A program made the translations under genes and the position numbers. The notes beneath the pieces are model-generated. The model had not been told where the DNA came from. It did not search any database and saw nothing but the letters and a program-made list of their open reading frames with translations. This document shows positions 1 through 5,684 of a DNA stretch of 14,682 nt, piece after piece. The stretch spans positions 1-14,682 of the forward strand of contig JACQEL010001011.1 in assembly GCA_016200595.1 (NCBI GenBank), given 5' to 3'. Numbering within the stretch: the stretch's first letter is position 1; each line of letters begins with the position of its first letter. This DNA comes from Deltaproteobacteria bacterium (GTDB taxonomy: Bacteria > Desulfobacterota > Binatia > Bin18).

Positions 1-153
1 CACCTTGAAGGCGCGGCGGAGTTCTTCCTTGTCGGTAATGCGTTGTCCGAGTAACAAATCTTCGAAGAGGAACACGTCTGCGTATAAATCCATGACCTTG
101 TCCGCACTTTCAGCAAACGTTTTGATCCACATGTGCGCCCAGGCGAAATTCAT
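1..153 (-). CDS. SnoaL/NTF2-like protein, N-terminal part only (runs off window)
   Basis: The reverse strand reads an open frame of 51 codons from ATG at 153-151 to the window edge, so the C-terminal part is outside. The start of the protein (MNFAWAHMWIKTFAES) and a later FEDLLLG followed by TDKEELRRAF fit the first helix and first strand of SnoaL-like/NTF2-fold proteins, small cone-shaped folds of about 120-150 residues that act as cyclases, isomerases, hydratases or non-catalytic binding domains. A purine-rich AGAGAAA lies upstream of the ATG as a possible ribosome site. The plus-strand frame over the same bases has no recognisable protein. The substrate cannot be inferred from this stub. 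The family call rests on a short stretch and is moderately secure; that it is coding is likelier than its exact function. Confidence 0.55.
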   Translation of the reverse strand, partial: MNFAWAHMWIKTFAESADKVMDLYADVFLFEDLLLGQRITDKEELRRAFKV

Positions 154-265
154 AGTTCACCGTTTCTCTCTGGCTGTCGCCACGGCTGGGTGGCAAACTC
201 TGCTTTGTCACCCCACGCCGATCAGTCCGATTTCTCAATCCGACCACAAAAGATTGGCACGCCAG

Positions 266-327
266 CTCTGTCACCCTGAGTGAAACGAAGGGTCTCGCGC
301 TGAGATTCTTCGCGGCGCTCAGAATGG
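266..327. repeat. Degenerate REP-like palindrome (TCACCCTGAG...CTCAGAATGG)
   Basis: A GTCACCCTGAG arm at 270-280 is followed by GAAACGAAGGGTCTC and an opposing CTCAGAATGGC near 318-328. It belongs to the same sequence style as the larger element at 2651-2837 (GTCATTCTGA...TCAGAATGAC). It lies between two minus-strand genes, downstream of the DUF1329 gene, where it could also act as a weak terminator. Similar GTCATTCTGAG-type repeats are common in intergenic DNA of many environmental bacteria. Confidence 0.5.
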
Positions 328-377
328 CCAGGCTGAATGGTTACGTCGTAAAGTGTACGAATGTCATGTGTTTTGAT

Positions 378-1928
378 TTAGCGGCTTGCGGTTTGGTCGG
401 AGCGAACTTCTCGTGCAGGGGGTGAAGGCTCTCGTCCTCTGTCCCCAGTGTGGTCTGCATGTCCCTCATCCCTTAGCGCGGTAGTTGGTGAACCTCCGCT
501 TTCTTCTCCGGTAAATACCAGGCGACCCGCTTGCGCCTGCGCTTGCAGGCGGGCACGGAGTTCTGCGGAGATTTCGATGTGCCGTTCCCCAGGAAATTTA
601 TCTTCCTCCAGGGTGGGCCTGAGGAAGAATTCCTGTGGCGTGGGCACCTCAGCCTGACTCTTCAAGCTGGTGAGTTGCCACTCGCGCGGCAAAAATCCCG
701 GAGTAAAAAAGAGGGCTTGATCCGCCGCAGTCCACGGCTGCGCCAGATTAGCGTCCGTGAACAGATATGACAGGAGATCGGCACCGAGGCTCCAATCGAC
801 ATGGGCCACACTGCCATAGCCGTGCTCTCCCAACGCTGGATTGATGAGCGCGCCGAGGCGCACCCCAATGAAGCTGAGGGTGCCGTCTCGCCCATATTGT
901 TCGATGCGCAACGGAAAGAAGGTGTGCTGATCCAGCCAGTAGAGGATCCGGGGAGCATAATAATTCGGCAGCCAGTCGGACTTGGCGGTGGCTTCCACTA
1001 CGTAGCACCGCACGCCGCCCTCAGGCGTATACCAGGGATAGGCCTCGCCCATCAGCTTGATCGCCGTAGTCGAGACATCCTTGAAGCTGCCGTCATCATT
1101 CGCCAGCGTGATCGTCGGACGGGTCACAGGAAAGCGGACCGTGTGCAAGAGCACATCCGTCCCCAGCACTTTCCAGCTGAATTCCCAGGCATCTCTCCCC
1201 ACGTCATCGTCATAGGTGTACGGATAGGCGGGGTACTTCTCTTGTCGGGGTGGGGCTGGATATCGTCGCACGCGGCGCAGCGCTGAGGAATAGCGAAAGG
1301 TATCTTGCTTGGTGGTGAACGTCTGGTCGGTGCGATAGCGAATATATAGACTCTGATTGCCGTATATCTCGGGCGGTGCGAGATATTGCAGCAGCGCACT
1401 ATAATAGTTTTGCCCAGGTTTAGCGTAGAGATATCCAGCCAACCCGTCGGCCACGTGATAGGACACGGACGTGACACACTTCCCCCAGGTTGGCATGTAG
1501 CCGTAGGCATCGACCGACCCGTAGACTTGCGAGGTCGATGACGTCCACCGCCGCCAATAGTTAAACTCCATCGCCCGCAACCCCATCTCTTCGGCTGTGT
1601 ACGGCGGCGCAAACGGGAAGGGTTCAGCCGGTAGATAGGGGAACTCGGCATGGCGCGGCGTCTCGGTCGAGAAGTCGATGGCCGCACGGTCTTCTGGCGA
1701 GAGTTCCGCTACAGTTTTCCAGGTGCGCACAGGCGACGCCGCTGTGTCGGCGTGCGCAGTCGCACGGGGTAAGACGGACGCCAGGGTCTCTCCAACCAGC
1801 AGGATGACGAGAAATAGCTTCCTGACGATTGTCTGTCGGGTATGAGACGCCATGCTCCGACGAGCACCAGCCGATTTATGAGCACGAAAGAGGCGGGTTG
1901 TTATAGAAATCACTCCAGTTCCCCTCAT
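378..1928 (-). CDS. DUF1329 family exported protein (LolA-like outer-membrane lipoprotein-sorting type)
   Basis: The frame encodes up to 516 residues. The likeliest translation start is the internal Met at 1853 (codon 26), because it is followed by a classical signal peptide: RK, a hydrophobic run LFLVILLV, and a cleavable end ATAHA before DTA. A GTG at 1913 with AGGGGA six bases upstream is a second candidate; the outermost ATG at 1928 has no clear ribosome site. The mature part has the DUF1329 look, with a YSSALRRVRRYPAPP segment, a YTYDDDVGRDAWEF stretch, many Trp/Tyr residues and an EQYGRDG turn. Family members of about 400-450 residues are periplasmic or outer-membrane proteins of unresolved function, often beside degradation or hydrophobic-compound genes. 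The last ~45 residues are polar, Arg/Glu-rich and probably disordered. It is divergent from the MarR-family gene, which may control it. The family call is fairly sure; the role is unknown. Confidence 0.72.
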   Translation of the reverse strand: MRGTGVISITTRLFRAHKSAGARRSMASHTRQTIVRKLFLVILLVGETLASVLPRATAHADTAASPVRTWKTVAELSPEDRAAIDFSTETPRHAEFPYLPAEPFPFAPPYTAEEMGLRAMEFNYWRRWTSSTSQVYGSVDAYGYMPTWGKCVTSVSYHVADGLAGYLYAKPGQNYYSALLQYLAPPEIYGNQSLYIRYRTDQTFTTKQDTFRYSSALRRVRRYPAPPRQEKYPAYPYTYDDDVGRDAWEFSWKVLGTDVLLHTVRFPVTRPTITLANDDGSFKDVSTTAIKLMGEAYPWYTPEGGVRCYVVEATAKSDWLPNYYAPRILYWLDQHTFFPLRIEQYGRDGTLSFIGVRLGALINPALGEHGYGSVAHVDWSLGADLLSYLFTDANLAQPWTAADQALFFTPGFLPREWQLTSLKSQAEVPTPQEFFLRPTLEEDKFPGERHIEISAELRARLQAQAQAGRLVFTGEESGGSPTTALRDEGHADHTGDRGREPSPPAREVRSDQTASR

Positions 1929-2021
1929 GTTGTGTATGTCACTGATTCCAGTTGATTCCCGTGACCTCAGGGTCCACTGCTTGGCCTTCGGCAGCGGCCG
2001 ATAAATGAAGACTGGAAACAG

Positions 2022-2050
2022 TGTCCTTAGGACATATAATCCTTAGGACT
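2022..2050 (+). promoter_or_regulatory. Putative MarR operator/promoter: TATAAT between two TCCTTAGGAC sites
   Basis: A perfect 13-bp odd palindrome, TGTCCTTAGGACA, covers 2022-2034. A second copy of its core, TCCTTAGGAC, covers 2040-2049, 16 bp centre to centre from the first. Between them, at 2035-2040, is a perfect -10 hexamer TATAAT pointing towards the MarR-family gene. The matching -35 near 2012-2017 is poor. A regulator bound at either palindrome would cover the -10 region, so negative autoregulation is the natural reading. Because the DUF1329 gene is divergent, the same sites may affect it too. The palindromes and hexamer are seen directly; the regulatory role is inferred. Confidence 0.55.
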
Positions 2051-2126
2051 TGTTGTCAAGCGGGAGATTTTCCGCTACAAGGGAAATGTTTCCTCTACCA
2101 ACAAAAGCGAGCACGCGAGCACGGAG

Positions 2127-2627
2127 ATGAAAGCCTTAGCACGCAGCGTACAGCCACAAGAGACGACAGCAGCCGAACTCCAGGAATTCTTCTACCCCAT
2201 CCACTATCAGATCGGGATGGCACTCGAAGATGCACTCCGCGGCGGCGTGCTCACCCGCAAGCAGTCCGCCATTCTCTGGATGATCCGTTCCGCCGGTGAG
2301 GGTGGCCGCGGCATGCGGCGCAAAGACATTGTGCGGTTAATGCAGAGTTGGTTTGAGGTGACGAATTCGGGGATCAGCAAAGCGATTCGCGGCATGGCGC
2401 GCCCACCGCTGGCCCTGGTCGAGATTAGCGAAGATCCCCGTTCCGCCAGAGAAAAGCTCATCTCCCTGACGCCCAAAGGAGAACGGTTTGTGGCGGCGAT
2501 GGCAGCGCGGGGAGAAGTCTTTCTTGAGGACATCGTCAAACACTTGCCTGCGGAAGTGATTCGTGGCGGTGTCGAATACTTTCGGCAGTTGATCGACGCG
2601 TTCAATCGTTCGCGGGCAGCGAACTGA
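2127..2627 (+). CDS. MarR-family winged-helix transcriptional regulator
   Basis: A 166-residue protein of normal MarR length. Residues 42-57 (LTRKQSAILWMI) form the first helix of the winged HTH. Residues 64-92 (MRRKDIVRL through VTNSGISKAIRGM) form the helix-turn-helix with the recognition helix. Residues 95-118 (VEISEDPRS, then LISLTPKG) are the wing with the Asp-x-Arg and LTPKG signature of MarR proteins. The flanking helices at residues 15-38 and 130-160 would make the dimer interface. MarR proteins are cytoplasmic dimers that bind palindromes and are released by small phenolic or other ligands. The GGAG touching the ATG is too close to be a good Shine-Dalgarno, so the start is not certain; no better upstream start exists in frame. 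Paired palindromes at 2022-2050 suggest autoregulation and control of the divergent DUF1329 gene. The ligand is unknown. Confidence 0.85.
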   Translation: MKALARSVQPQETTAAELQEFFYPIHYQIGMALEDALRGGVLTRKQSAILWMIRSAGEGGRGMRRKDIVRLMQSWFEVTNSGISKAIRGMARPPLALVEISEDPRSAREKLISLTPKGERFVAAMAARGEVFLEDIVKHLPAEVIRGGVEYFRQLIDAFNRSRAAN

Positions 2628-2650
2628 TAAATGCTTGTTGGTGGTGGTCC

Positions 2651-2837
2651 GTCATTCTGAGGTTCCTTCGGCTCCGCTCAGAGCCTGTCCTGAGTTCATC
2701 GAGGGAATAAACTCCAGCCGAAGAATCTCGGGTTGAGTCTTTCGTTCAGTGAGACCTGTCCTGAGTCCTTCGACTACGCTCAGGACAGGCTCCGTCGAAG
2801 GGTTCTTCGCCTCCGCAGGGCTCCGGCTCAGAATGAC
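2651..2837. repeat. Nested inverted-repeat element (REP-like)
   Basis: The gap between the MarR-family gene and the convergent LLM gene is almost wholly this element. Outer arms are GTCATTCTGA (2651-2660) and TCAGAATGAC (2828-2837), a perfect 10-bp pair. Inner arms GCCTGTCCTGAG (2683-2694) and CTCAGGACAGGC (2779-2790) are a perfect 12-bp pair. A local hairpin also forms between 2755-2765 and 2779-2789 with a 13-base loop. The 12-bp arm therefore has two possible partners. No coding potential is seen. The position between convergent genes suits a bidirectional terminator. Similar CCTGTCCTGAG-type repeats are widespread in bacterial genomes. Confidence 0.75.
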
Positions 2838-2872
2838 ATCCCTCGTCTTCTGTGCGGTGAACTACTACCGGC

Positions 2873-3766
2873 TTAACCGACCGCGTCTTGCACTTTCTTA
2901 GGAAACTCTCGCATCACCGCCAGCACACTCGCGGGATCTGGTCCCGGCGCCACGACATAGAGCCCTTGCACTCCCAGCTCCTGGTAAGCGCGAATGTCGG
3001 CTGAGGAGAGCACGCGGGTATCGACCATCGAGGTAATCTCTAATTGTGAGAAATCGCGTCCAGCTGCGGCCATCAACTCTCGCAGTCGCGCAACTTTGGG
3101 TTTGATCTCCTCCAGCCCTACCGGTCCAATATGCCAGCCATCGCCGAACTCTACGACACGTTTCAGAGCGGGGAGCGACTCTCCCCCTACCCAAATCGGT
3201 GGATGCGGTTGCTGCAGCGGTTTCGGGGCGAAATACAGATCCTGCTCGATCTGCACAAATTTCCCGGCAAAGTGGGGTGTCTCTTTACCCCAGACTTCCT
3301 TCATGACGGCGATATATTCGCGGGTACGGGCGGCTCGCTCCTCGAACGGGACGCCGAGCAGTCGGAACTCCTCAGCCATCCACCCGATACCGGCACCAAA
3401 AATGATACGCCCGCCGGAGACCACATCGAGGGTGGCCACCACTCGGGCCATCTCGAGCGGATGACGGTAAGGGATAATGGTGACACTGGTGCCGAGCCGC
3501 ACCTTCTCGGTCACTGGGATCAACAGGGCCAGCACAGTAAAGGCATCAAGCCAATCGATGGTGGTAAAGACGGCATAGGGATTATACCCTAGCGCCTCAG
3601 CCTGTTTGCGGTAGGGGTACTGCGAGGCGATCTCTTTGGGAATCGTGATGTGGTCGCCCGTCAGAATGCCATCATAGCCCAGTTCCTCAGCCAATTGCCC
3701 GATTTGCTGTAGGGCCGCTTTCGTGCGTAACGCGGCACCACCACCCACATGAACTCCATGTTTCAT
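2873..3766 (-). CDS. LLM-class oxidoreductase, TIGR03619-like, probably F420-dependent
   Basis: A 297-residue luciferase-like monooxygenase (bacterial luciferase TIM-barrel superfamily). Visible landmarks are ELGYDGILTGDHI (residues 28-40), LGTSVTIIPYRHP (91-103), VVSGGRIIFGAGIGW (115-129) and PPIWVGGES (189-197), the usual cofactor-pocket segments. The order and length match the TIGR03619 group of predicted coenzyme F420-dependent oxidoreductases; FMN use cannot be excluded. These cytoplasmic enzymes carry out hydride transfers or oxygenations on varied small molecules, and the substrate here is unknown. The start is well supported: AGGAGG lies four bases before the ATG. It is divergent from the SMP-30-like gene with 140 bases between them, so the two may share a control region and a substrate pathway. 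A second, only distantly similar LLM enzyme lies at 11716-12699. Confidence 0.85.
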   Translation of the reverse strand: MKHGVHVGGGAALRTKAALQQIGQLAEELGYDGILTGDHITIPKEIASQYPYRKQAEALGYNPYAVFTTIDWLDAFTVLALLIPVTEKVRLGTSVTIIPYRHPLEMARVVATLDVVSGGRIIFGAGIGWMAEEFRLLGVPFEERAARTREYIAVMKEVWGKETPHFAGKFVQIEQDLYFAPKPLQQPHPPIWVGGESLPALKRVVEFGDGWHIGPVGLEEIKPKVARLRELMAAAGRDFSQLEITSMVDTRVLSSADIRAYQELGVQGLYVVAPGPDPASVLAVMREFPKKVQDAVG

Positions 3767-3906
3767 AGATCCTCCTGGCTTTTTGCTTCTCGCTTGAGAC
3801 GTGATATATCAGCAGAAGTACCGACTGAACACCACGCCGAAAGAGATAGCAGGGTAATGACCCTTGCAGCTGAATTCGCAAGAAAACTGCAAAAAGGAGA
3901 ATCATC

Positions 3907-4794
3907 ATGGCATATCAGCAAGTCAGCCTCGATCAAGTCACGAGTGCGGCTACCGGCTTTAAGGGACCCGAAGGGGTTACGGTGGACCGTGAGGGCAACG
4001 TCTATGGCGGTGGGACCGACGGAGTCATCCGTAAGCTCTCACCCGATGGAAAAGTGACGGAATTTGCCCGCACCGGCGGGCGCCCGGCTGGCATGGCGCT
4101 GGATCGGCAGGGAAACCTCTTTGTTTGTGATGTAGGCAAGGCTGCCGTGCTCAAAGTCACTCCTAGTGGTACGGTGAGTGTGTTTGCTGATCAGGTGGGA
4201 AATGTAAAACTCTTCTTACCCAACTTCCCGGTTTTCGACGCTGAGGGCAATCTGTACGTCTCCAACTCGACCGACCACGTGCTGAGCGGCATGGAAGAGG
4301 TGATGGCGGAGATTCGCAATCCCGTGCCTAAGGGAGCGTTGGTGCGGTTGCGTCCGGATGGCCGGGGAGAGGTTGCCGCCACCGGTCTGTATTTTGCCAA
4401 CGGCACGGCGATCGATCCTCAGGAAGAAGCTGTGTATGTCCTCCAGTCCACGCAGAACAACTGCGCGCGCGTGGCTATGCGCAAAGACGGGACGCACGGG
4501 AAGCCTGAGGTGTTCGGTGGAAATCTCGGTGGACTTCCTGATGGGATGGCTTTCGATGCCGAGGGGTATTTGATCATTACCTTGCCGATGATCAACCGGC
4601 TGGTGGTGCTCGATCCTAGCGGAAAACTCTCAGTGCTGTTGGACGACCCGGACGGCAAAAAGACCCAGGGACCAACGAACTGCGCCTTTGGCGGGCCGCA
4701 GTTTGATGATCTTTATATCGCGCATCTTGAGGCCGATCATGTTGCCAAGGTTCACCTGGGACATAAGGGACACCCGCTGTACGACCGGCGGTAG
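3907..4794 (+). CDS. SMP-30/gluconolactonase/LRE-like beta-propeller protein
   Basis: A 295-residue protein with the repeated blade pattern of six-bladed propellers: PEGVTVDREGNVYGG, PAGMALDRQGNLFVCD, FPVFDAEGNLYVSN, ANGTAIDPQEEAVYV and PDGMAFDAEGYLIIT. The four expected divalent-metal ligands of SMP-30 lactonases can be placed at Glu22 (GPEG), Asn106 (LPNFP), Asn165 (ANGT) and Asp212 (PDGM), so the active site looks intact. Family members hydrolyse sugar lactones or related lactones and esters, usually in the cytoplasm; no signal peptide is visible here. The start has a strong AAGGAGA ribosome site. Immediately downstream, a second good ribosome site opens only an 11-codon ORF (4821-4856), so this gene was probably once the first of an operon. 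The exact substrate is not predictable. Confidence 0.85.
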   Translation: MAYQQVSLDQVTSAATGFKGPEGVTVDREGNVYGGGTDGVIRKLSPDGKVTEFARTGGRPAGMALDRQGNLFVCDVGKAAVLKVTPSGTVSVFADQVGNVKLFLPNFPVFDAEGNLYVSNSTDHVLSGMEEVMAEIRNPVPKGALVRLRPDGRGEVAATGLYFANGTAIDPQEEAVYVLQSTQNNCARVAMRKDGTHGKPEVFGGNLGGLPDGMAFDAEGYLIITLPMINRLVVLDPSGKLSVLLDDPDGKKTQGPTNCAFGGPQFDDLYIAHLEADHVAKVHLGHKGHPLYDRR

Positions 4795-4806
4795 GAAACA
4801 GTCGAA

Positions 4807-4856
4807 AAAGGAGACCCGGCATGAGTGGCCCGGAACACAGAGGAAAGGAATATTGA
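4807..4856 (+). pseudogene. Ribosome site plus 11-codon ORF, probable stump of a lost operon gene
   Basis: AAAAGGAGA at 4806-4814 is followed, six bases on, by ATG at 4821 and an open frame MSGPEHRGKEY that stops at 4856. The spacing and strength of the ribosome site match those of real genes in this window. It begins 26 bases after the SMP-30-like stop codon, as expected for the next gene of an operon. No family can be read from 11 residues. The DNA after it is the MITE-like element and eroded genes, so truncation by rearrangement is the simplest explanation. A short leader peptide is the alternative. Confidence 0.35.
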
Positions 4857-4870
4857 ATAGTGTCAGGTCG

Positions 4871-5046
4871 TAACTACTCAGCCGCAGAGCGGCGGATGAA
4901 GGTAGGCCGGCCTTTCAAGGCCGGTTGAGGGGAAACGTCGCAACCCTCGCGTCGCGCCGCGCTGAATGCGGCGCTCTCGGCTACAGGCCGTAAACGACCT
5001 GCCTACCATCAACCGTCCCTACAGGACGAAAAGGGCTGAGTAGTTA
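4871..5046. mobile_element. MITE-like element, 176 bp, 13-bp perfect terminal inverted repeats
   Basis: The ends are TAACTACTCAGCC (4871-4883) and its exact reverse complement GGCTGAGTAGTTA (5034-5046). The ten bases outside each end are near identical: TGTCAGGTCG (4861-4870) and TGTCAGCTCG (5047-5056), 9 of 10, like an aged target duplication. The interior is non-coding and strongly structured: GCCGC-AGA-GCGGC (4881-4893), CCGGCCTT-TC-AAGGCCGG (4907-4924), GCGCCGC-7 nt-GCGGCGC (4954-4974) and CGTCC-5 nt-GGACG (5014-5028). No transposase is encoded, so mobility would depend on an enzyme elsewhere in the genome. It may instead be a composite REP element that is copied in another way. Confidence 0.6.
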
Positions 5047-5048
5047 TG

Positions 5049-5210
5049 TCAGCTCGGCGAAAATCGGTAGGGGATTTGTGGTGAGTCTGGTGGCAGCCGC
5101 CAGTGATCCGGGTCTTCATAGCGGTAGGCACGATCGACGAGATTCAAGATGCTGCTGGTCTCGTCAGAGATATTCTGCATGCCATGCCATGCCTTTCCGA
5201 AGAAATAAGA
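5049..5210 (-). pseudogene. RmlC-like (dTDP-4-dehydrorhamnose 3,5-epimerase family) cupin, C-terminal remnant
   Basis: On the minus strand an open frame of 53 codons ends in TGA at 5051-5049. Its residues read AWHGMQNISDE, LNLVDRAYRYEDPDHWRLP and PDSPQIPYRF. This matches the C-terminal third of RmlC-like cupin epimerases: the last cupin strands, then a conserved Asp-Pro-Asp/Leu-Pro tail ending in IPYxF/W. A full protein would have about 150-185 residues; the N-terminal ~110 are missing. Upstream is a ribosome site AGGAGA that directly follows the MoaD-like stop codon but is no longer followed by a proper start. The pattern suggests an internal deletion that fused the operon junction to the tail of this gene. 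The stop codon lies 2 bases from the MITE-like element. The family call is by eye. Confidence 0.55.
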
Positions 5211-5230
5211 TTGTCTTGGTGATCTCTCCT

Positions 5231-5389
5231 TTAACCTCCCGCCACTGGCGGAAAGATGCTGACGGTATCGCCCTCGGCCAGCGGACGGTCAAACTCGCGG
5301 GTTTGTTCGCCGTTCACCAGCACCAGCTGGGCCATAGCGAGAGGAATCTTTAGCTGCTGAATGAGCGCTTCAATCGTAGCCCCTGCCTC
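5231..5389 (-). pseudogene. MoaD/ThiS-family sulfur-carrier protein, N-terminally truncated remnant
   Basis: The minus strand between an in-frame TGA (5392-5390) and a TAA stop (5233-5231) encodes 52 residues: ATIEALIQQL, a central LVLVNGEQ, then PLAEGDTVSIFPPVAGG at the C-terminus. The LVNG strand, the L-x-DGD-like turn and the SIFPPVAGG end are diagnostic for the beta-grasp sulfur carriers MoaD/ThiS, whose terminal GlyGly is adenylated and thiocarboxylated for molybdopterin, thiamine or other sulfur transfer. Intact members have about 75-95 residues; the first strand and start codon (about 20-25 residues) are absent, and the bases beyond 5390 show no matching sequence in any frame. The functional C-terminus is perfect, so decay may be recent. 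Initiation at a non-standard codon or at internal Met19 seems unlikely to give a stable fold. Confidence 0.65.
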
Positions 5390-5471
5390 TCAAGTCATTT
5401 GGGCTTTGCTCCGCAAAGAATCCCCTTAGACCGGAATGCACGACATGGGGACACTGTTCGTAGCTGCGTGG

Positions 5472-5543
5472 GTAGGGGCGAAGCATTTGCGGGTCAGGCT
5501 CCCCACGGCGTGGGTCTATCCGGGGCAAATGCTTCGCCCCTAC
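5472..5543. repeat. 19-bp perfect inverted repeat (GTAGGGGCGAAGCATTTGC)
   Basis: GTAGGGGCGAAGCATTTGC at 5472-5490 is matched by its exact reverse complement at 5525-5543, with 34 bases between. The spacer holds a smaller hairpin, CCCAC-GGC-GTGGG (5502-5514). It is a non-coding element placed between the truncated MoaD-like gene and the desaturase, upstream of the latter. It is similar in style to the GGGGCAACC hairpin at 10277-10300. Sequences of this kind recur in many environmental genomes, so a dispersed family is likely. Confidence 0.75.
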
Positions 5544-5684
5544 GGTGGACAGGCGCTAGTGTCGTGTGTACCAATCTCTTGCCTCCTGGTTTAGGCCTCA
5601 GCAGTAGCTCCGTCCGGTATAAAAAGTCAAGACGTATGGTATTATCGCCAGAACGTCCGTTTTCCTGTTAAGAGAGCATTATCA

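Noticed and set aside
5..283. 92-codon plus-strand open frame at the window start
   Set aside because: It is antisense to the SnoaL-like gene, matches no family and runs into repeat sequence.
801..1286. 161-codon plus-strand frame antisense to the DUF1329 gene
   Set aside because: No recognisable domain and fully overlapped by the DUF1329 coding region.
1124..1687. 187-codon minus-strand frame inside the DUF1329 gene
   Set aside because: It is another frame of the same strand within a clear gene; Arg/Pro/Ser-rich composition typical of a shadow frame.
5078..5353. Plus-strand frame of 91 codons
   Set aside because: It is antisense to the RmlC-like and MoaD-like remnants, whose minus-strand protein signatures are much clearer.
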